A stretch of DNA of 64,000 nucleotides from Streptantibioticus_C sp963761325 (GTDB lineage: Bacteria > Actinomycetota > Actinomycetes > Streptomycetales > Streptomycetaceae), in NCBI GenBank assembly GCA_963761325.1, contig CAVXGZ010000008.1:1674001-1738000 (forward strand), in the 5' to 3' direction. The notes under the pieces were generated by a model, which had not been told where the DNA came from, did no database searches, and worked only from the letters and a program-made list of their open reading frames with translations. The position numbers and the translations under genes were made by a program. Below are positions 1-7,431 of the stretch, in pieces. Position 1 is the stretch's first letter. Every line of letters begins with the position of its first letter.

Positions 1-723
1 GCGGTGCAGCCCTCGACGTAGTGCACGTAGGCGTCCTCGTCGACGATGATCAGCGTCCGCTCGAACTGGCCCATGTTCTCGGTGTTGATGCGGAAGTACG
101 CCTGCAGCGGGATCTCGACGTGCACGCCCTTCGGCACGTAGATGAACGAGCCGCCGGACCACACCGCGGTGTTCAGCGCGGCGAACTTGTTGTCGCCGGC
201 CGGGATGACGGTGCCGAAGTACTCCTGGAACAGCTCCGGGTGCTCGCGCAGCGCGGTGTCGGTGTCCAGGAAGATGACGCCCTGCTCCTCGAGGTCCTCG
301 CGGATCTGGTGGTAGACGACCTCGGACTCGTACTGCGCGGCGACGCCGGCGACCAGCCGCTGCTTCTCCGCCTCGGGGATGCCCAGCTTGTCGTAGGTGT
401 TCTTGATGTCGGCCGGCAGGTCGTCCCAGGACGCGGCCTGCTTCTCGGTCGAGCGCACGAAGTACTTGATGTTGTCGAAGTCGATGCCGGACAGGTCGGA
501 GCCCCAGGTGGGCATCGGCTTCTTGCCGAACAGCCGCAGGCCCTTGAGCCGCAGCTCGAGCATCCACTCCGGCTCGGACTTCTTCGCGCGAGATGTCCCG
601 GACGACGTCCTCGGACAGGCCGCGCCGGGCGGACGCGCCCGCGACGTCCGAGTCGGCCCAGCCGAACTCGTACGTGCCCAGGCCGTCGAGCTCCGGGTGA
701 GTGGTCTCGGTGGGAGCGGTCAT
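1..723 (-). CDS. sufB: Fe-S cluster assembly protein SufB (partial, frameshifted as sequenced)
   Basis: SufB is a scaffold subunit of the SufBCD complex that builds Fe-S clusters in the cytosol. The start is an ATG at 723 that overlaps the sufR stop (ATGA). About 240 residues are visible before the left edge, ending in the conserved Y-V-E-G-C-T-A stretch; the C-terminal half lies outside. Recognisable stretches are the N-terminal G-T-Y-E-F-G-W-A-D and the later F-I-Y-V-P-K-G-V-H. Between about 584 and 590 one extra base (in CGCGCG) breaks the frame: the residues before it read D-V-V-R-D-I-S, and after removing one base the expected K-K-S-E-P-E-W-M continues. Because SufB is normally essential, I read this as a probable sequence error. 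Function is certain; intactness is unresolved. Confidence 0.93.
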   Translation of the reverse strand, partial: MTAPTETTHPELDGLGTYEFGWADSDVAGASARRGLSEDVVRDISREEVRAGVDARAAAQGPAAVRQEADAHLGLRPVRHRLRQHQVLRALDREAGRVLGRPAGRHQEHLRQAGHPRGGEAAAGRRRRRAVRVRGRLPPDPRGPRGAGRHLPGHRHRAARAPGAVPGVLRHRHPGRRQQVRRAEHRGVVRRLVHLRAEGRARRDPAAGVLPHQHREHGPVRADADHRRRGRLRALRRGLHR

Positions 724-1553
724 GCGGGGTTCCTCCCGGATGCGGCGGCGGATGCCTTGCCCGTCGCCTTCTTGGCTTTCGGTGCTTGTGGTCGCTGGGT
801 GCGCCCGCTGTCCCGGACGCCGGGCACGAAGGTCGTGCACACGCCGTCGCCGTGGGCGATGGTGGCCAGCCGCTGCACGTGGGTGCCCAGCAGCTGGGAG
901 AAGACCTCGGCCTCCGCCTCGCACAGCTGCGGGAACCGCTCGGCCGCGTGCGCCACCGGGCAGTGGTGCTGGCAGAGCTGCTCACCGGCGGAGGCGTGCG
1001 CGCTGCGCGTGGTGGCAGCGTACCCGTCCTCGGTCAGTGCCTCGGCGAGGACCCGGGCGCGGTCCCGCGGCTCGGCGGCCTCGATGCGCTCGCGGTAGCG
1101 CTCCATCTGGCCGGACACCCGGGCGCGGGCGAACTGCGAGATGGCGGCGTCGCCCTGCGCGCCGCCGCCGGCCAGCCGGCCGATCCAGCCCAGCGCCTCG
1201 GCGGCGAGCTGGTCGTACGCCTGGTAGAAGGCGTCGCGGCCGCAGTCGGTGAGCGCGAAGACCTTGGCCGGCCGGCCCCGGGAACGGGATCCGTACACCC
1301 GCTGCTCGCGCGGCTCGACAATGCCCTCGGCCACCAGCGTGTCGAGGTGGCGGCGTACCGCCGCAGCGGTGAGTTCGAGCCGCTCGGCCAGATCGGCGGC
1401 GGTGGACGGGCCGTGGTCGAGAATGGAGTGGGCGACCCGGTTGCGCGTGCCGCGGTGGCCCTCCGGGCCCTCACCGGGCTCCACGGCGGACAGCCCGGAG
1501 GCGGCGGCCTGCGCGGCCGCCGTTCCTCGTTCCGTCTCGCCCGCGTATTTCAC
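720..1553 (-). CDS. sufR: Fe-S cluster-sensing transcriptional repressor SufR
   Basis: A 277-residue DNA-binding regulator of the suf operon. A winged helix-turn-helix spans about residues 40-100 (T-A-A-D-L-A-E-R-L then A-A-A-V-R-R-H-L). The C-terminal half carries the cysteines C194-x3-C198-x12-C211 plus C239, which fits a family that ligates an Fe-S cluster as its signal. The GTG start at 1553 is chosen because the reading frame is closed just upstream and an operator ends at this point. Its stop overlaps the sufB start by 4 bp, so sufR is the first gene of the suf operon and is probably translationally coupled. By family knowledge it represses the operon in its cluster-loaded form and so autoregulates; the site at 1553-1566 supports this. 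Confidence 0.93.
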   Translation of the reverse strand: MKYAGETERGTAAAQAAASGLSAVEPGEGPEGHRGTRNRVAHSILDHGPSTAADLAERLELTAAAVRRHLDTLVAEGIVEPREQRVYGSRSRGRPAKVFALTDCGRDAFYQAYDQLAAEALGWIGRLAGGGAQGDAAISQFARARVSGQMERYRERIEAAEPRDRARVLAEALTEDGYAATTRSAHASAGEQLCQHHCPVAHAAERFPQLCEAEAEVFSQLLGTHVQRLATIAHGDGVCTTFVPGVRDSGRTQRPQAPKAKKATGKASAAASGRNPA

Positions 1554-1566
1554 AACGCCATTGTTG
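1553..1566 (-). promoter_or_regulatory. SufR operator, CAAC-N6-GTTG
   Basis: The palindrome CAACGCCATTGTTG lies directly against the sufR start codon. It matches exactly the CAAC-N6-GTTG inverted repeat that I recall being reported for SufR in Streptomyces. A repressor bound here would block transcription or initiation of sufR-sufB, giving negative autoregulation of the suf operon. The sequence match is direct; occupancy is inferred. Confidence 0.72.
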
Positions 1567-1625
1567 CGTAATTAGTCCGCCGACGACAAGTCACCTCTTG
1601 ATCGCGTCCGGTGGCCTCGGTCACG

Positions 1626-1644
1626 TTAGGTGAGCCTCACTTAG
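1626..1644. promoter_or_regulatory. iron-box-like palindrome (DmdR/IdeR type)
   Basis: TTAGGTGAGCCTCACTTAG is a near-perfect dyad and agrees at 15 of 19 positions with the actinobacterial iron box TTAGGTTAGGCTCACCTAA used by DmdR/IdeR repressors. It lies between the divergent sufR and ABC-transporter genes, about 73 bp upstream of the sufR start and 47 bp upstream of the transporter start. It could add iron control to the suf operon or control the transporter. No other copy was noticed elsewhere in the window. Confidence 0.5.
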
Positions 1645-1677
1645 CGGGGTGCCGTCCGGGCGCGCGGGACGGCTCCC

Positions 1678-1683
1678 TAGACT
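1678..1683 (+). promoter_or_regulatory. -10 box TAGACT of a leaderless ABC-transporter transcript
   Basis: TAGACT sits 7 nt before the ATG at 1691, and no Shine-Dalgarno sequence intervenes. That spacing places the transcription start on or next to the start codon. The same layout recurs before eleven other genes in this window. Confidence 0.5.
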
Positions 1684-1690
1684 CACCCCC

Positions 1691-2626
1691 ATGCGAAGCA
1701 CCCCCGCGATCGAGATCGTCGGTCTGGTCAAGCGGTACGGCAGGAACGGCGAGAAGACCGCGGTGGACGGCCTGGACCTGACCGTGGAGCGCGGCCGGGT
1801 GGCCGCCGTGCTCGGACCCAACGGCGCCGGCAAGACCACCACCGTCGAGATCTGCGAGGGCTACCTGCGCCCGGACGCCGGCACGGTACGGGTGCTCGGC
1901 CTGGACCCGGTGCGGCAGAACGCCCGGCTGCGGCCCCGGGTCGGCGTGATGCTCCAGTCGGGTGGTGTCTACCCCGGCGCCCGCGCCGAGGAGATGCTGC
2001 GGCACACCGCGAAGCTGCACCGCGACCCGCTCGACCCGGCGGTGCTGATCGAACGCCTCGGGCTCGACTCGTGCGGCCGGACCCCGTACCGCAGGCTCTC
2101 CGGCGGCCAGCGGCAGCGGCTCGCGCTGGCCATGGCGGTGGTGGGCCGGCCGGAACTGGTCTTCCTCGACGAGCCGACCGCCGGGCTCGACCCGCAGGCC
2201 CGGCACGCCACCTGGGACCTGGTGCGCGAGCTGCGGGCGGCCGGCGTCGGCACCGTGCTGACCACGCACTTCATGGACGAGGCCGAGCAGCTCGCCGACG
2301 ACGTCGCGATCCTGGACGCCGGCCGGGTGATCGCCCGCGGCACGCCGGAGGAGCTGTGCAGCGGCGGCGCGGAGGACACCCTGCGGTTCAACGGCCGCCC
2401 GGGACTCGACCTGAAATCGCTGCTGGCCGCGCTGCCGGCGGACAGCGCCGCGGTCGAGGTGGTCCCGGGCGGCTACCGCATCGAGGGCCGGGTCGACCCG
2501 CAGCTGCTGGCCACCGTGACCTCCTGGTGCGCCCAGCACGGCGTCCTGCCGGACCGGATAGCGGTCGAGCGCCGCACGCTGGAGGACGTGTTCCTGGAAC
2601 TCACGGGCAAGGAGCTGCGGGGATGA
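1691..2626 (+). CDS. ABC transporter ATP-binding protein (DrrA/CcmA-like exporter type)
   Basis: A 311-residue ATPase that energises an ABC-2 type exporter with the permease immediately downstream. Walker A G-P-N-G-A-G-K-T-T is at residues 42-50, the signature L-S-G-G-Q-R-Q-R-L near 135, and Walker B L-V-F-L-D-E-P-T near 156. The C-terminal 80 residues resemble the regulatory extension of DrrA-like exporters. ATG 1691 is preferred over an upstream GTG because a TAGACT -10 box lies 7 nt before it. Its stop overlaps the permease start by 4 bp. The substrate cannot be read from sequence; drugs, lipids or heme-pathway molecules are all possible given the following ctaA. Confidence 0.9.
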   Translation: MRSTPAIEIVGLVKRYGRNGEKTAVDGLDLTVERGRVAAVLGPNGAGKTTTVEICEGYLRPDAGTVRVLGLDPVRQNARLRPRVGVMLQSGGVYPGARAEEMLRHTAKLHRDPLDPAVLIERLGLDSCGRTPYRRLSGGQRQRLALAMAVVGRPELVFLDEPTAGLDPQARHATWDLVRELRAAGVGTVLTTHFMDEAEQLADDVAILDAGRVIARGTPEELCSGGAEDTLRFNGRPGLDLKSLLAALPADSAAVEVVPGGYRIEGRVDPQLLATVTSWCAQHGVLPDRIAVERRTLEDVFLELTGKELRG

Positions 2627-3393
2627 CCGCGACGGAGACTTTCACCCCGGCTCCCGGGGCGGCGCCGCTGCCGCGGATGATCGGCGCGCAGGCGGCGCTG
2701 GAGACCCGGATGCTGCTGCGCAACGGCGAGCAGCTGCTGCTGACCGTGGTGATCCCGACCGTGCTGCTGGTGCTCTTCAGCGCGGTGCCGATCGTGCACA
2801 CCGGCGCCGGGCGGCGGGTGGACTTCCTCGCTCCCGGCCTGCTGGCGCTGGCGGTGCTGTCCACCGCCTTCACCGGGCAGGCCATCGCCACCGGCTTCGA
2901 GCGGCGCTACGGCGTGCTCAAGCGGCTGGCGGCCTCCCCGCTGCCGCGCTGGGGGCTGATGGCGGCCAAGACCTGCTCGGTGCTGGTGGTCGAGGCGTTC
3001 CAGGTGGTGCTGCTCGCGGTGATCGCGCTGGCGCTCGGCTGGTCGCCGCACGGCGGCCCGGGCCCGGTGCTCGTGCTCCTGGTGCTCGGCACGGCGGCCT
3101 TCTGCGGCCTCGGGCTGCTGATGGCCGGCACGCTGAAGGCGGAGGCCACCCTCGCGGCGGCGAACCTGGTCTTCCTGCTGCTGCTGGTGGGCGGCGGGGT
3201 GATCGTGCCGCTGACGCAGTTCCCGCACGCGGCGCGCGAGGTGCTGGGGCTGCTGCCGATCACCGCGCTCTCCGACGGGCTGCGCTCGGTGCTGCAGCAC
3301 GGCGCCGGGACGCCCTGGCGCGACCTGGGGATCCTGGCGGTCTGGGCGGTGCTGGGGCTGGGCGCGGCGGCACGGTTCTTCCGCTGGGAGTGA
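2623..3393 (+). CDS. ABC-2 type transporter permease
   Basis: A 256-residue integral membrane protein with about six hydrophobic segments (roughly residues 38-58, 68-88, 115-140, 146-168, 174-194 and 230-250), the usual ABC-2 permease layout. An E-R-R-Y-G-V-L-K-R-L-A-A-S-P-L motif in the first half is typical of DrrB/NodJ-like exporters. ATG 2623 overlaps the stop of the ATPase gene by 4 bp (ATGA), so the two subunits are translationally coupled and form one exporter in the cytoplasmic membrane. Substrate unknown. Confidence 0.9.
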   Translation: MTATETFTPAPGAAPLPRMIGAQAALETRMLLRNGEQLLLTVVIPTVLLVLFSAVPIVHTGAGRRVDFLAPGLLALAVLSTAFTGQAIATGFERRYGVLKRLAASPLPRWGLMAAKTCSVLVVEAFQVVLLAVIALALGWSPHGGPGPVLVLLVLGTAAFCGLGLLMAGTLKAEATLAAANLVFLLLLVGGGVIVPLTQFPHAAREVLGLLPITALSDGLRSVLQHGAGTPWRDLGILAVWAVLGLGAAARFFRWE

Positions 3394-3447
3394 CCGGGCG
3401 CCGACCCTCGTGAACGTGTGCACAAGCGGCGCGCTTACGATGAGCGG

Positions 3448-4422
3448 GTGCCGAAATCGCTCAATCCCCTCGCCCTGCTCGCCGACCGCTGGCAGCCCTC
3501 GTCCCGGTTCGTGGAACGGGCGGCGCTGGCGAGCGTCGTGATGGCGGTGCTCATCGTGGTGGGCGGCGGCGCGGTGCGGCTCAGCGACTCCGGTCTCGGC
3601 TGCCCGACCTGGCCGACCTGCACCCCGCAGAGCCTGACGCCGACGCACGCGATGGGCATCCACGGCGCCATCGAGTTCACCAACCGGATGCTCACCGACG
3701 TGCTGTGCGGCGTGGTGGGCCTGGCGATCCTGGCGGCCCGGGCCCACTCCCCCTGGCGGCACGGCCTGACCCGGTACGGCTGGGCGCAGTTCTGGATCGT
3801 GGTGGCCAACGCGGTGCTCGGCGGCATCGTGGTGCTCACCGGGCTCAACCCGTACCTGGTCGGCTCGCACGACGTGCTGGCCTTCCTGCTGCTGACCGTG
3901 GCGATGCTGATGTGGCAGCGCTCCCGGGAGGGCGACGGCCCGGTCCGCGACCTGGTGGCCCGCCCGGTGCGGCAGTTGACGTGGGTGCTGGCGGCGGCGA
4001 CCGGGGCGCTGGTGCTCGTCGGCACGGTGGTCACCGGCGCCGGGCCGCACGCGGGCGACCCGCGGCAGGTGCACCGGATCCCGATCGACTGGCGCGAGAT
4101 CACCCAGTTGCACGTGGACTTCGTGTACATCGTGGTGGGCCTGACGGTCGCCCTGTGGTTCGTGCTGCGCGCGGTGGGCGCGCCGGACGCCGCGCGGCGC
4201 CGGGTGGTCGAGCTGTTCGGCGTGCTGATGGCGCAGGGTGTGGTGGGCTACGTGCAGTACTTCACGCACCTGCCGGTCGGCGTGGTCGAGGTGCACATGC
4301 TGGGCGCGTGCCTGGTGTGGGTCGCGATGCTGCGGGTCGTGCTCGCGGTGCGCGAACGCCCGGTGCCGGCGGCCGAGCCCATGGTGCCGGCGCAGGGCGC
4401 GGCGGTGGCCGCGGGCGTGTGA
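3448..4422 (+). CDS. ctaA: heme A synthase (COX15/CtaA family)
   Basis: This enzyme oxidises heme O to heme A for cytochrome aa3 oxidase. It has 324 residues and about eight membrane segments. The conserved heme-ligand histidines are visible in four places: H67/H72 (H-A-M-G-I-H), H141 (G-S-H-D-V), H222 (Q-L-H-V-D-F) and H283 (E-V-H-M-L-G). The outer-face cysteine pair C52/C58 (C-P-T-W-P-T-C) is present. I chose GTG 3448 rather than a GTG 30 nt upstream because a TACGAT -10 box ends 6 nt before it, implying a leaderless mRNA. The heme O synthase ctaB lies 3 kb away on the other strand, so the pathway is split by the GS-like pair. Confidence 0.94.
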   Translation: MPKSLNPLALLADRWQPSSRFVERAALASVVMAVLIVVGGGAVRLSDSGLGCPTWPTCTPQSLTPTHAMGIHGAIEFTNRMLTDVLCGVVGLAILAARAHSPWRHGLTRYGWAQFWIVVANAVLGGIVVLTGLNPYLVGSHDVLAFLLLTVAMLMWQRSREGDGPVRDLVARPVRQLTWVLAAATGALVLVGTVVTGAGPHAGDPRQVHRIPIDWREITQLHVDFVYIVVGLTVALWFVLRAVGAPDAARRRVVELFGVLMAQGVVGYVQYFTHLPVGVVEVHMLGACLVWVAMLRVVLAVRERPVPAAEPMVPAQGAAVAAGV

Positions 4423-4444
4423 GCCCGGCCGGGCCGCGCGCTCA
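4420..4444. terminator. overlapping-stop hairpin between convergent genes
   Basis: TGAGC at 4420-4424 mirrors GCTCA at 4440-4444 and encloses the palindrome GCCCGGCCGGGC (4423-4434). The stop codons of ctaA and of the opposing amidohydrolase gene both lie in the outer arms. With only 19 bp between the two genes this is the only candidate for a bidirectional terminator; no U-tract is present, as usual in actinobacteria. Confidence 0.4.
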
Positions 4445-5554
4445 GATGCCGTAGAGCCGGCGGGCGTTGCCGGACACCAGCAGCGCGGCGACCCGGGCCG
4501 CGTCCTGGGCCGACCAGGCGCCCTCCTCGACCCACTCGCCGAGCAGCCGCTCCAGCGCCTCGGTGAACAGCCGGGCACCGACGACGTACAGCTCCGGCAG
4601 CCCGTAGGCGTCGGTGGAGAACAGCAGCTTGCCGAACGGCGCCAGTTCCAGGACCTCGCCGAGCACCGCGGCGGCCCGCGAGCCGGTGTGCGTCAGCGCG
4701 AGGCCGACGTCCGCGTACACGTGCGGGAAGACGTTGGCCAGGTAGGCGGCCTGGCGGTGGTAGGGGTAGCCGTGCAGCAGGACGAGCGGGGTGCCCAGGC
4801 CGTCGGTGGCCTTGACGAAGTCGGTGAGCAGCGCGGGGTCGGCGAGGTCGAGGCGCAGGTCGGGATCGCCGAAGCCGGTGTGGATCTGCAGCGGCAGCCC
4901 GGTGGCGACCGCGGTCCACAGCAGGTGGCGCAGGAGCACCGGATCGCTGACCCGGCCGCCGGCCGCGCGGGCGGCGAGCCACTCCTCGGCGGCCGCCCGG
5001 ACCAGCGAGGGACCGGGCGGTTCCGGCCGCAGGGCGAGGCCGTGCCGGTAGGCGACGACCGACTTGAAGGCGATGGCGGTGCGGCTCGCGCCGTGCACCG
5101 CCTCGGCGAGGTTGGAGACGAAGGAGTCGGCGGTGCCTGAGGTGTCGGCGACCTGCTCGGCGACCGTCTCCAGCCGGACGATCTCGTAGGCGACCGCGCC
5201 CGAGGCGTCGGCGATCTCCTGCGGACCGGTCAGGTCGCCGGACAACCCGGTGTCCACCAGGAAGGCACCGATCCCGGAGCCGCGCAGCAGCCGCCTGGTG
5301 GTCTCGTACGGGCCCAGTTCGCGCCGTCGGGCCAGGTAGTGGGCGGGCGGGCTGTGCGCTTCGAGGCCGAGCAGCGGCGGGCACCAGCGGCGCACGGCGA
5401 AGCCGGTCTGGGTGTCGAAGTACGTGGTGCCGGGCGCCGCGGCGGCGTGCGCCTCGGTCAGGTACGGCTCGAACGACCCTATGCCGAGCTGCGCCCTGAC
5501 GACTCCGTGGCAGTGGTGGTCGACCAGCGGCGGGAGCGGCGGCTGGAGGGCCAT
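4442..5554 (-). CDS. amidohydrolase family protein (FluG N-terminal type)
   Basis: A 370-residue TIM-barrel metal-dependent hydrolase. It shows the N-terminal metal motif V-D-H-H-C-H-G, a central I-H-T-G-F-G-D strand, an L-L-H-G-Y-P-Y strand and a C-terminal F-S-T-D-A-Y-G-L-P-E aspartate motif, the order expected for amidohydrolase-2 enzymes. The ATG at 5554 overlaps the stop of the glutamine-synthetase-like gene by one base (TGATG), so the two are co-translated. In fungal FluG the same two domains are fused, here in separate genes with the GS gene first. A role in hydrolysing or recycling a gamma-glutamyl or amide compound is inference. Confidence 0.82.
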   Translation of the reverse strand: MALQPPLPPLVDHHCHGVVRAQLGIGSFEPYLTEAHAAAAPGTTYFDTQTGFAVRRWCPPLLGLEAHSPPAHYLARRRELGPYETTRRLLRGSGIGAFLVDTGLSGDLTGPQEIADASGAVAYEIVRLETVAEQVADTSGTADSFVSNLAEAVHGASRTAIAFKSVVAYRHGLALRPEPPGPSLVRAAAEEWLAARAAGGRVSDPVLLRHLLWTAVATGLPLQIHTGFGDPDLRLDLADPALLTDFVKATDGLGTPLVLLHGYPYHRQAAYLANVFPHVYADVGLALTHTGSRAAAVLGEVLELAPFGKLLFSTDAYGLPELYVVGARLFTEALERLLGEWVEEGAWSAQDAARVAALLVSGNARRLYGI

Positions 5555-6954
5555 CAGTAGCGCCAGCGGGTCGCCGCCGCCACCTCGTCGTCGCTCCGCC
5601 CGGCCAGTGCCTCCGCCTCGGCGCGGCGCACCGCGACCACCGCGCCGTGCAGCACCTCGCCCAGCGCCGCGCGCAGCGGTCCGCTCGCCTCGAACCGGTC
5701 GGTGGCCTCGGTCAGCGTGCCGGGCAGCGCGGGCGTGTCGGGGGCGGCCGTCGCGGGGTCGCCCTGGACGGGTCGCGGCAGCCGCGCGCCGGCGTCGATC
5801 CCGGCCAGCCCGGCGGCGATGACCGCGCCGGCCGCCAGGTAGGGGTTGGCGGCGGCGTCGAAGCACTTGACCTCGGCGTGCGCGCCGCCGGGATCGTCGG
5901 CCGGTCCGGTCACCAGGCGCAGCGCGGCCTCCCGGTTCTCCAGGCCCCAGCAGTGGAAGGCGCCGGCCCAGCGGGACGGCGCGAGCCGCAGGTAGCCGGC
6001 CGGGGACGGCACCCCGATCGCGAGCAGCGCGGGCAGCGCCTCGAACACCCCGGCCAGGAACGCCTCGCCGGTGCCGGTCAGCCCGTGCGGCCCGGTGCCG
6101 CCGCGCAGCGGATCGCCGCCCGGGCCCCGGGCGGCGTCGGTGGCGGCGTCCTCCTCGCGCAGCCCGACGTGCAGGTGGCAGCCGTTGCCGACCCGGCCGG
6201 CCTCCACCACCGGCGCGAAGCAGGCGCGCAGCCCGTGCCGGGCGCTGACCGCGCGCACCGTCTCGCGGACCAGGACGACGTCGTCGGCGGCGGACAGCGG
6301 GTCGGCCGGGGCGGTGCTGACCTCGAACTGCCCGGGGGCGTACTCGGGGTGCACCTGCAGCACCTCGACGTCCTCGGCGCGCAGCGCCCGCACCACGTCC
6401 CGCAGGTAGTCCGACGCCTCCACCAGCCGGGTCATCCCGTACGCCGGTCCGCTGACGGCCGGGACGACGCCGTCGTCACCGCCGGGGCGCAGCAGCACCC
6501 ACTCGGTCTCGAAGCCCATACCGATCCGCAGGCCGCGGGCCCGGGCGGCGGCGGTCATCCGGCGGACGAAGTGCCGGGCGCAGGCGGGGTGCGGGGCGCC
6601 GCTCTGGTCGAAGCGGTCGACCGGGGCCCAGGCCCAGCCGGGCTGCGCGGCCAGCACGGTGAGCCGGTCGAGGTCGGGGCGCAGCCGCAGGTCGCCGTCC
6701 GGACCTCCCAGGTGCGCGGAGGCGGTGATCCGGTCGTCGGAGGTGAAGACGTCGAAGACCGGCGACATGCCGACGCCGTGCCGGACCGCGTGGGCGAGCC
6801 CGTCGACCGGCACCGCCTTGGCCCGGACCACGCCGGAGACGTCGGGGTAGGCGAGGGCGATCGCGTCGATGTCGTCGGCGGCCAGCGCGGCCGTGTGCTG
6901 CCTGGCCAGCCGCTCCGCCTCGCGCGCCACCGGCTCCGCCGCCCCGCCACCCAT
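5554..6954 (-). CDS. glutamine synthetase family protein (GlnA-like, probably not the housekeeping enzyme)
   Basis: This 466-residue protein belongs to the ATP-dependent gamma-glutamyl ligase family. Family landmarks are G-F-E-T-E-W-V-L (the E-x-E metal strand), N-G-C-H-L-H-V (the nucleotide/metal histidine region) and E-N-R-E-A-A-L-R-L (the glutamate-binding arginine region). The normal adenylylation tyrosine motif is not evident, and the sequence diverges from housekeeping GlnA. Streptomyces carry several such paralogues that ligate glutamate to polyamines or ethanolamine, so a non-ammonium substrate is likely. The start ATG at 6954 has a good GGGAG ribosome site about 8 nt upstream. It forms an operon with the downstream amidohydrolase. 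Confidence 0.85.
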   Translation of the reverse strand: MGGGAAEPVAREAERLARQHTAALAADDIDAIALAYPDVSGVVRAKAVPVDGLAHAVRHGVGMSPVFDVFTSDDRITASAHLGGPDGDLRLRPDLDRLTVLAAQPGWAWAPVDRFDQSGAPHPACARHFVRRMTAAARARGLRIGMGFETEWVLLRPGGDDGVVPAVSGPAYGMTRLVEASDYLRDVVRALRAEDVEVLQVHPEYAPGQFEVSTAPADPLSAADDVVLVRETVRAVSARHGLRACFAPVVEAGRVGNGCHLHVGLREEDAATDAARGPGGDPLRGGTGPHGLTGTGEAFLAGVFEALPALLAIGVPSPAGYLRLAPSRWAGAFHCWGLENREAALRLVTGPADDPGGAHAEVKCFDAAANPYLAAGAVIAAGLAGIDAGARLPRPVQGDPATAAPDTPALPGTLTEATDRFEASGPLRAALGEVLHGAVVAVRRAEAEALAGRSDDEVAAATRWRY

Positions 6955-7014
6955 GCCTGCTCCCTCGCCTCGCGTCGTCGGACCGGGTCCATGGTGCCGA
7001 GGGGCGAGGCGGTA

Positions 7015-7374
7015 TCAGGTGGTGGCAGCGCCGCCCAGTTGGATTCCCGCCATCCGCTTCCACTCGTACGGGCCGGTGCGCACCTTGGCGGCCAGCTCGC
7101 CGTCGAAGGCGTCGTGGAGGGTGATCCCGGCCCGCTCCACGGCGCGTTCCGCGATCAGTTGGGACGGCGCGACCAGATCACCCCATGCCCCGTCGGCGCC
7201 GACCAGGACGATACGGCTTCCGATGGCACCCAGGTATGCGATCTGGCCATCGGCGCTGCCGCCGTGGCCGGTGGCGAAGGCGCCGATCTGCCGGGCCAGC
7301 CGCGCCACACGCCGCTCGGTCCTGGGGTCCTGGGCGGGTTGCGGCGTCGTGGTCTCGTCGAGTGTCTCTGGCAT
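7015..7374 (-). CDS. conserved actinobacterial hypothetical protein
   Basis: A 119-residue soluble protein with no signal peptide or membrane segment. I do not recognise a named domain. The body R-L-A-R-Q-I-G-A-F followed by alternating beta-like stretches (I-V-L-V-G-A-D-G-A-W-G-D-L-V-A-P) and the end W-K-R-M-A-G-I-Q-L look like a small conserved fold. ATG 7374 lies 7 nt after a TAGCAT -10 box, suggesting a leaderless transcript separate from the GS-like operon. It sits between ctaB and the GS-like gene, so a link to heme or oxidase assembly is possible but unsupported. Confidence 0.7.
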   Translation of the reverse strand: MPETLDETTTPQPAQDPRTERRVARLARQIGAFATGHGGSADGQIAYLGAIGSRIVLVGADGAWGDLVAPSQLIAERAVERAGITLHDAFDGELAAKVRTGPYEWKRMAGIQLGGAATT

Positions 7375-7431
7375 GATCTCGATGCTACCCGCGAGTAACG
7401 CGACGGGGAAGGACGGGCCGTCCGACCGGGT

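Noticed and set aside
4423..4441. Space for a small RNA or gene between ctaA and the amidohydrolase gene
   Set aside because: Only 19 bp, fully explained by a stop-overlapping hairpin.
2473..4578. 701-codon open frame opposite the ABC permease and ctaA
   Set aside because: A His/Arg/Gln/Pro-rich shadow of real genes with no recognisable motif.
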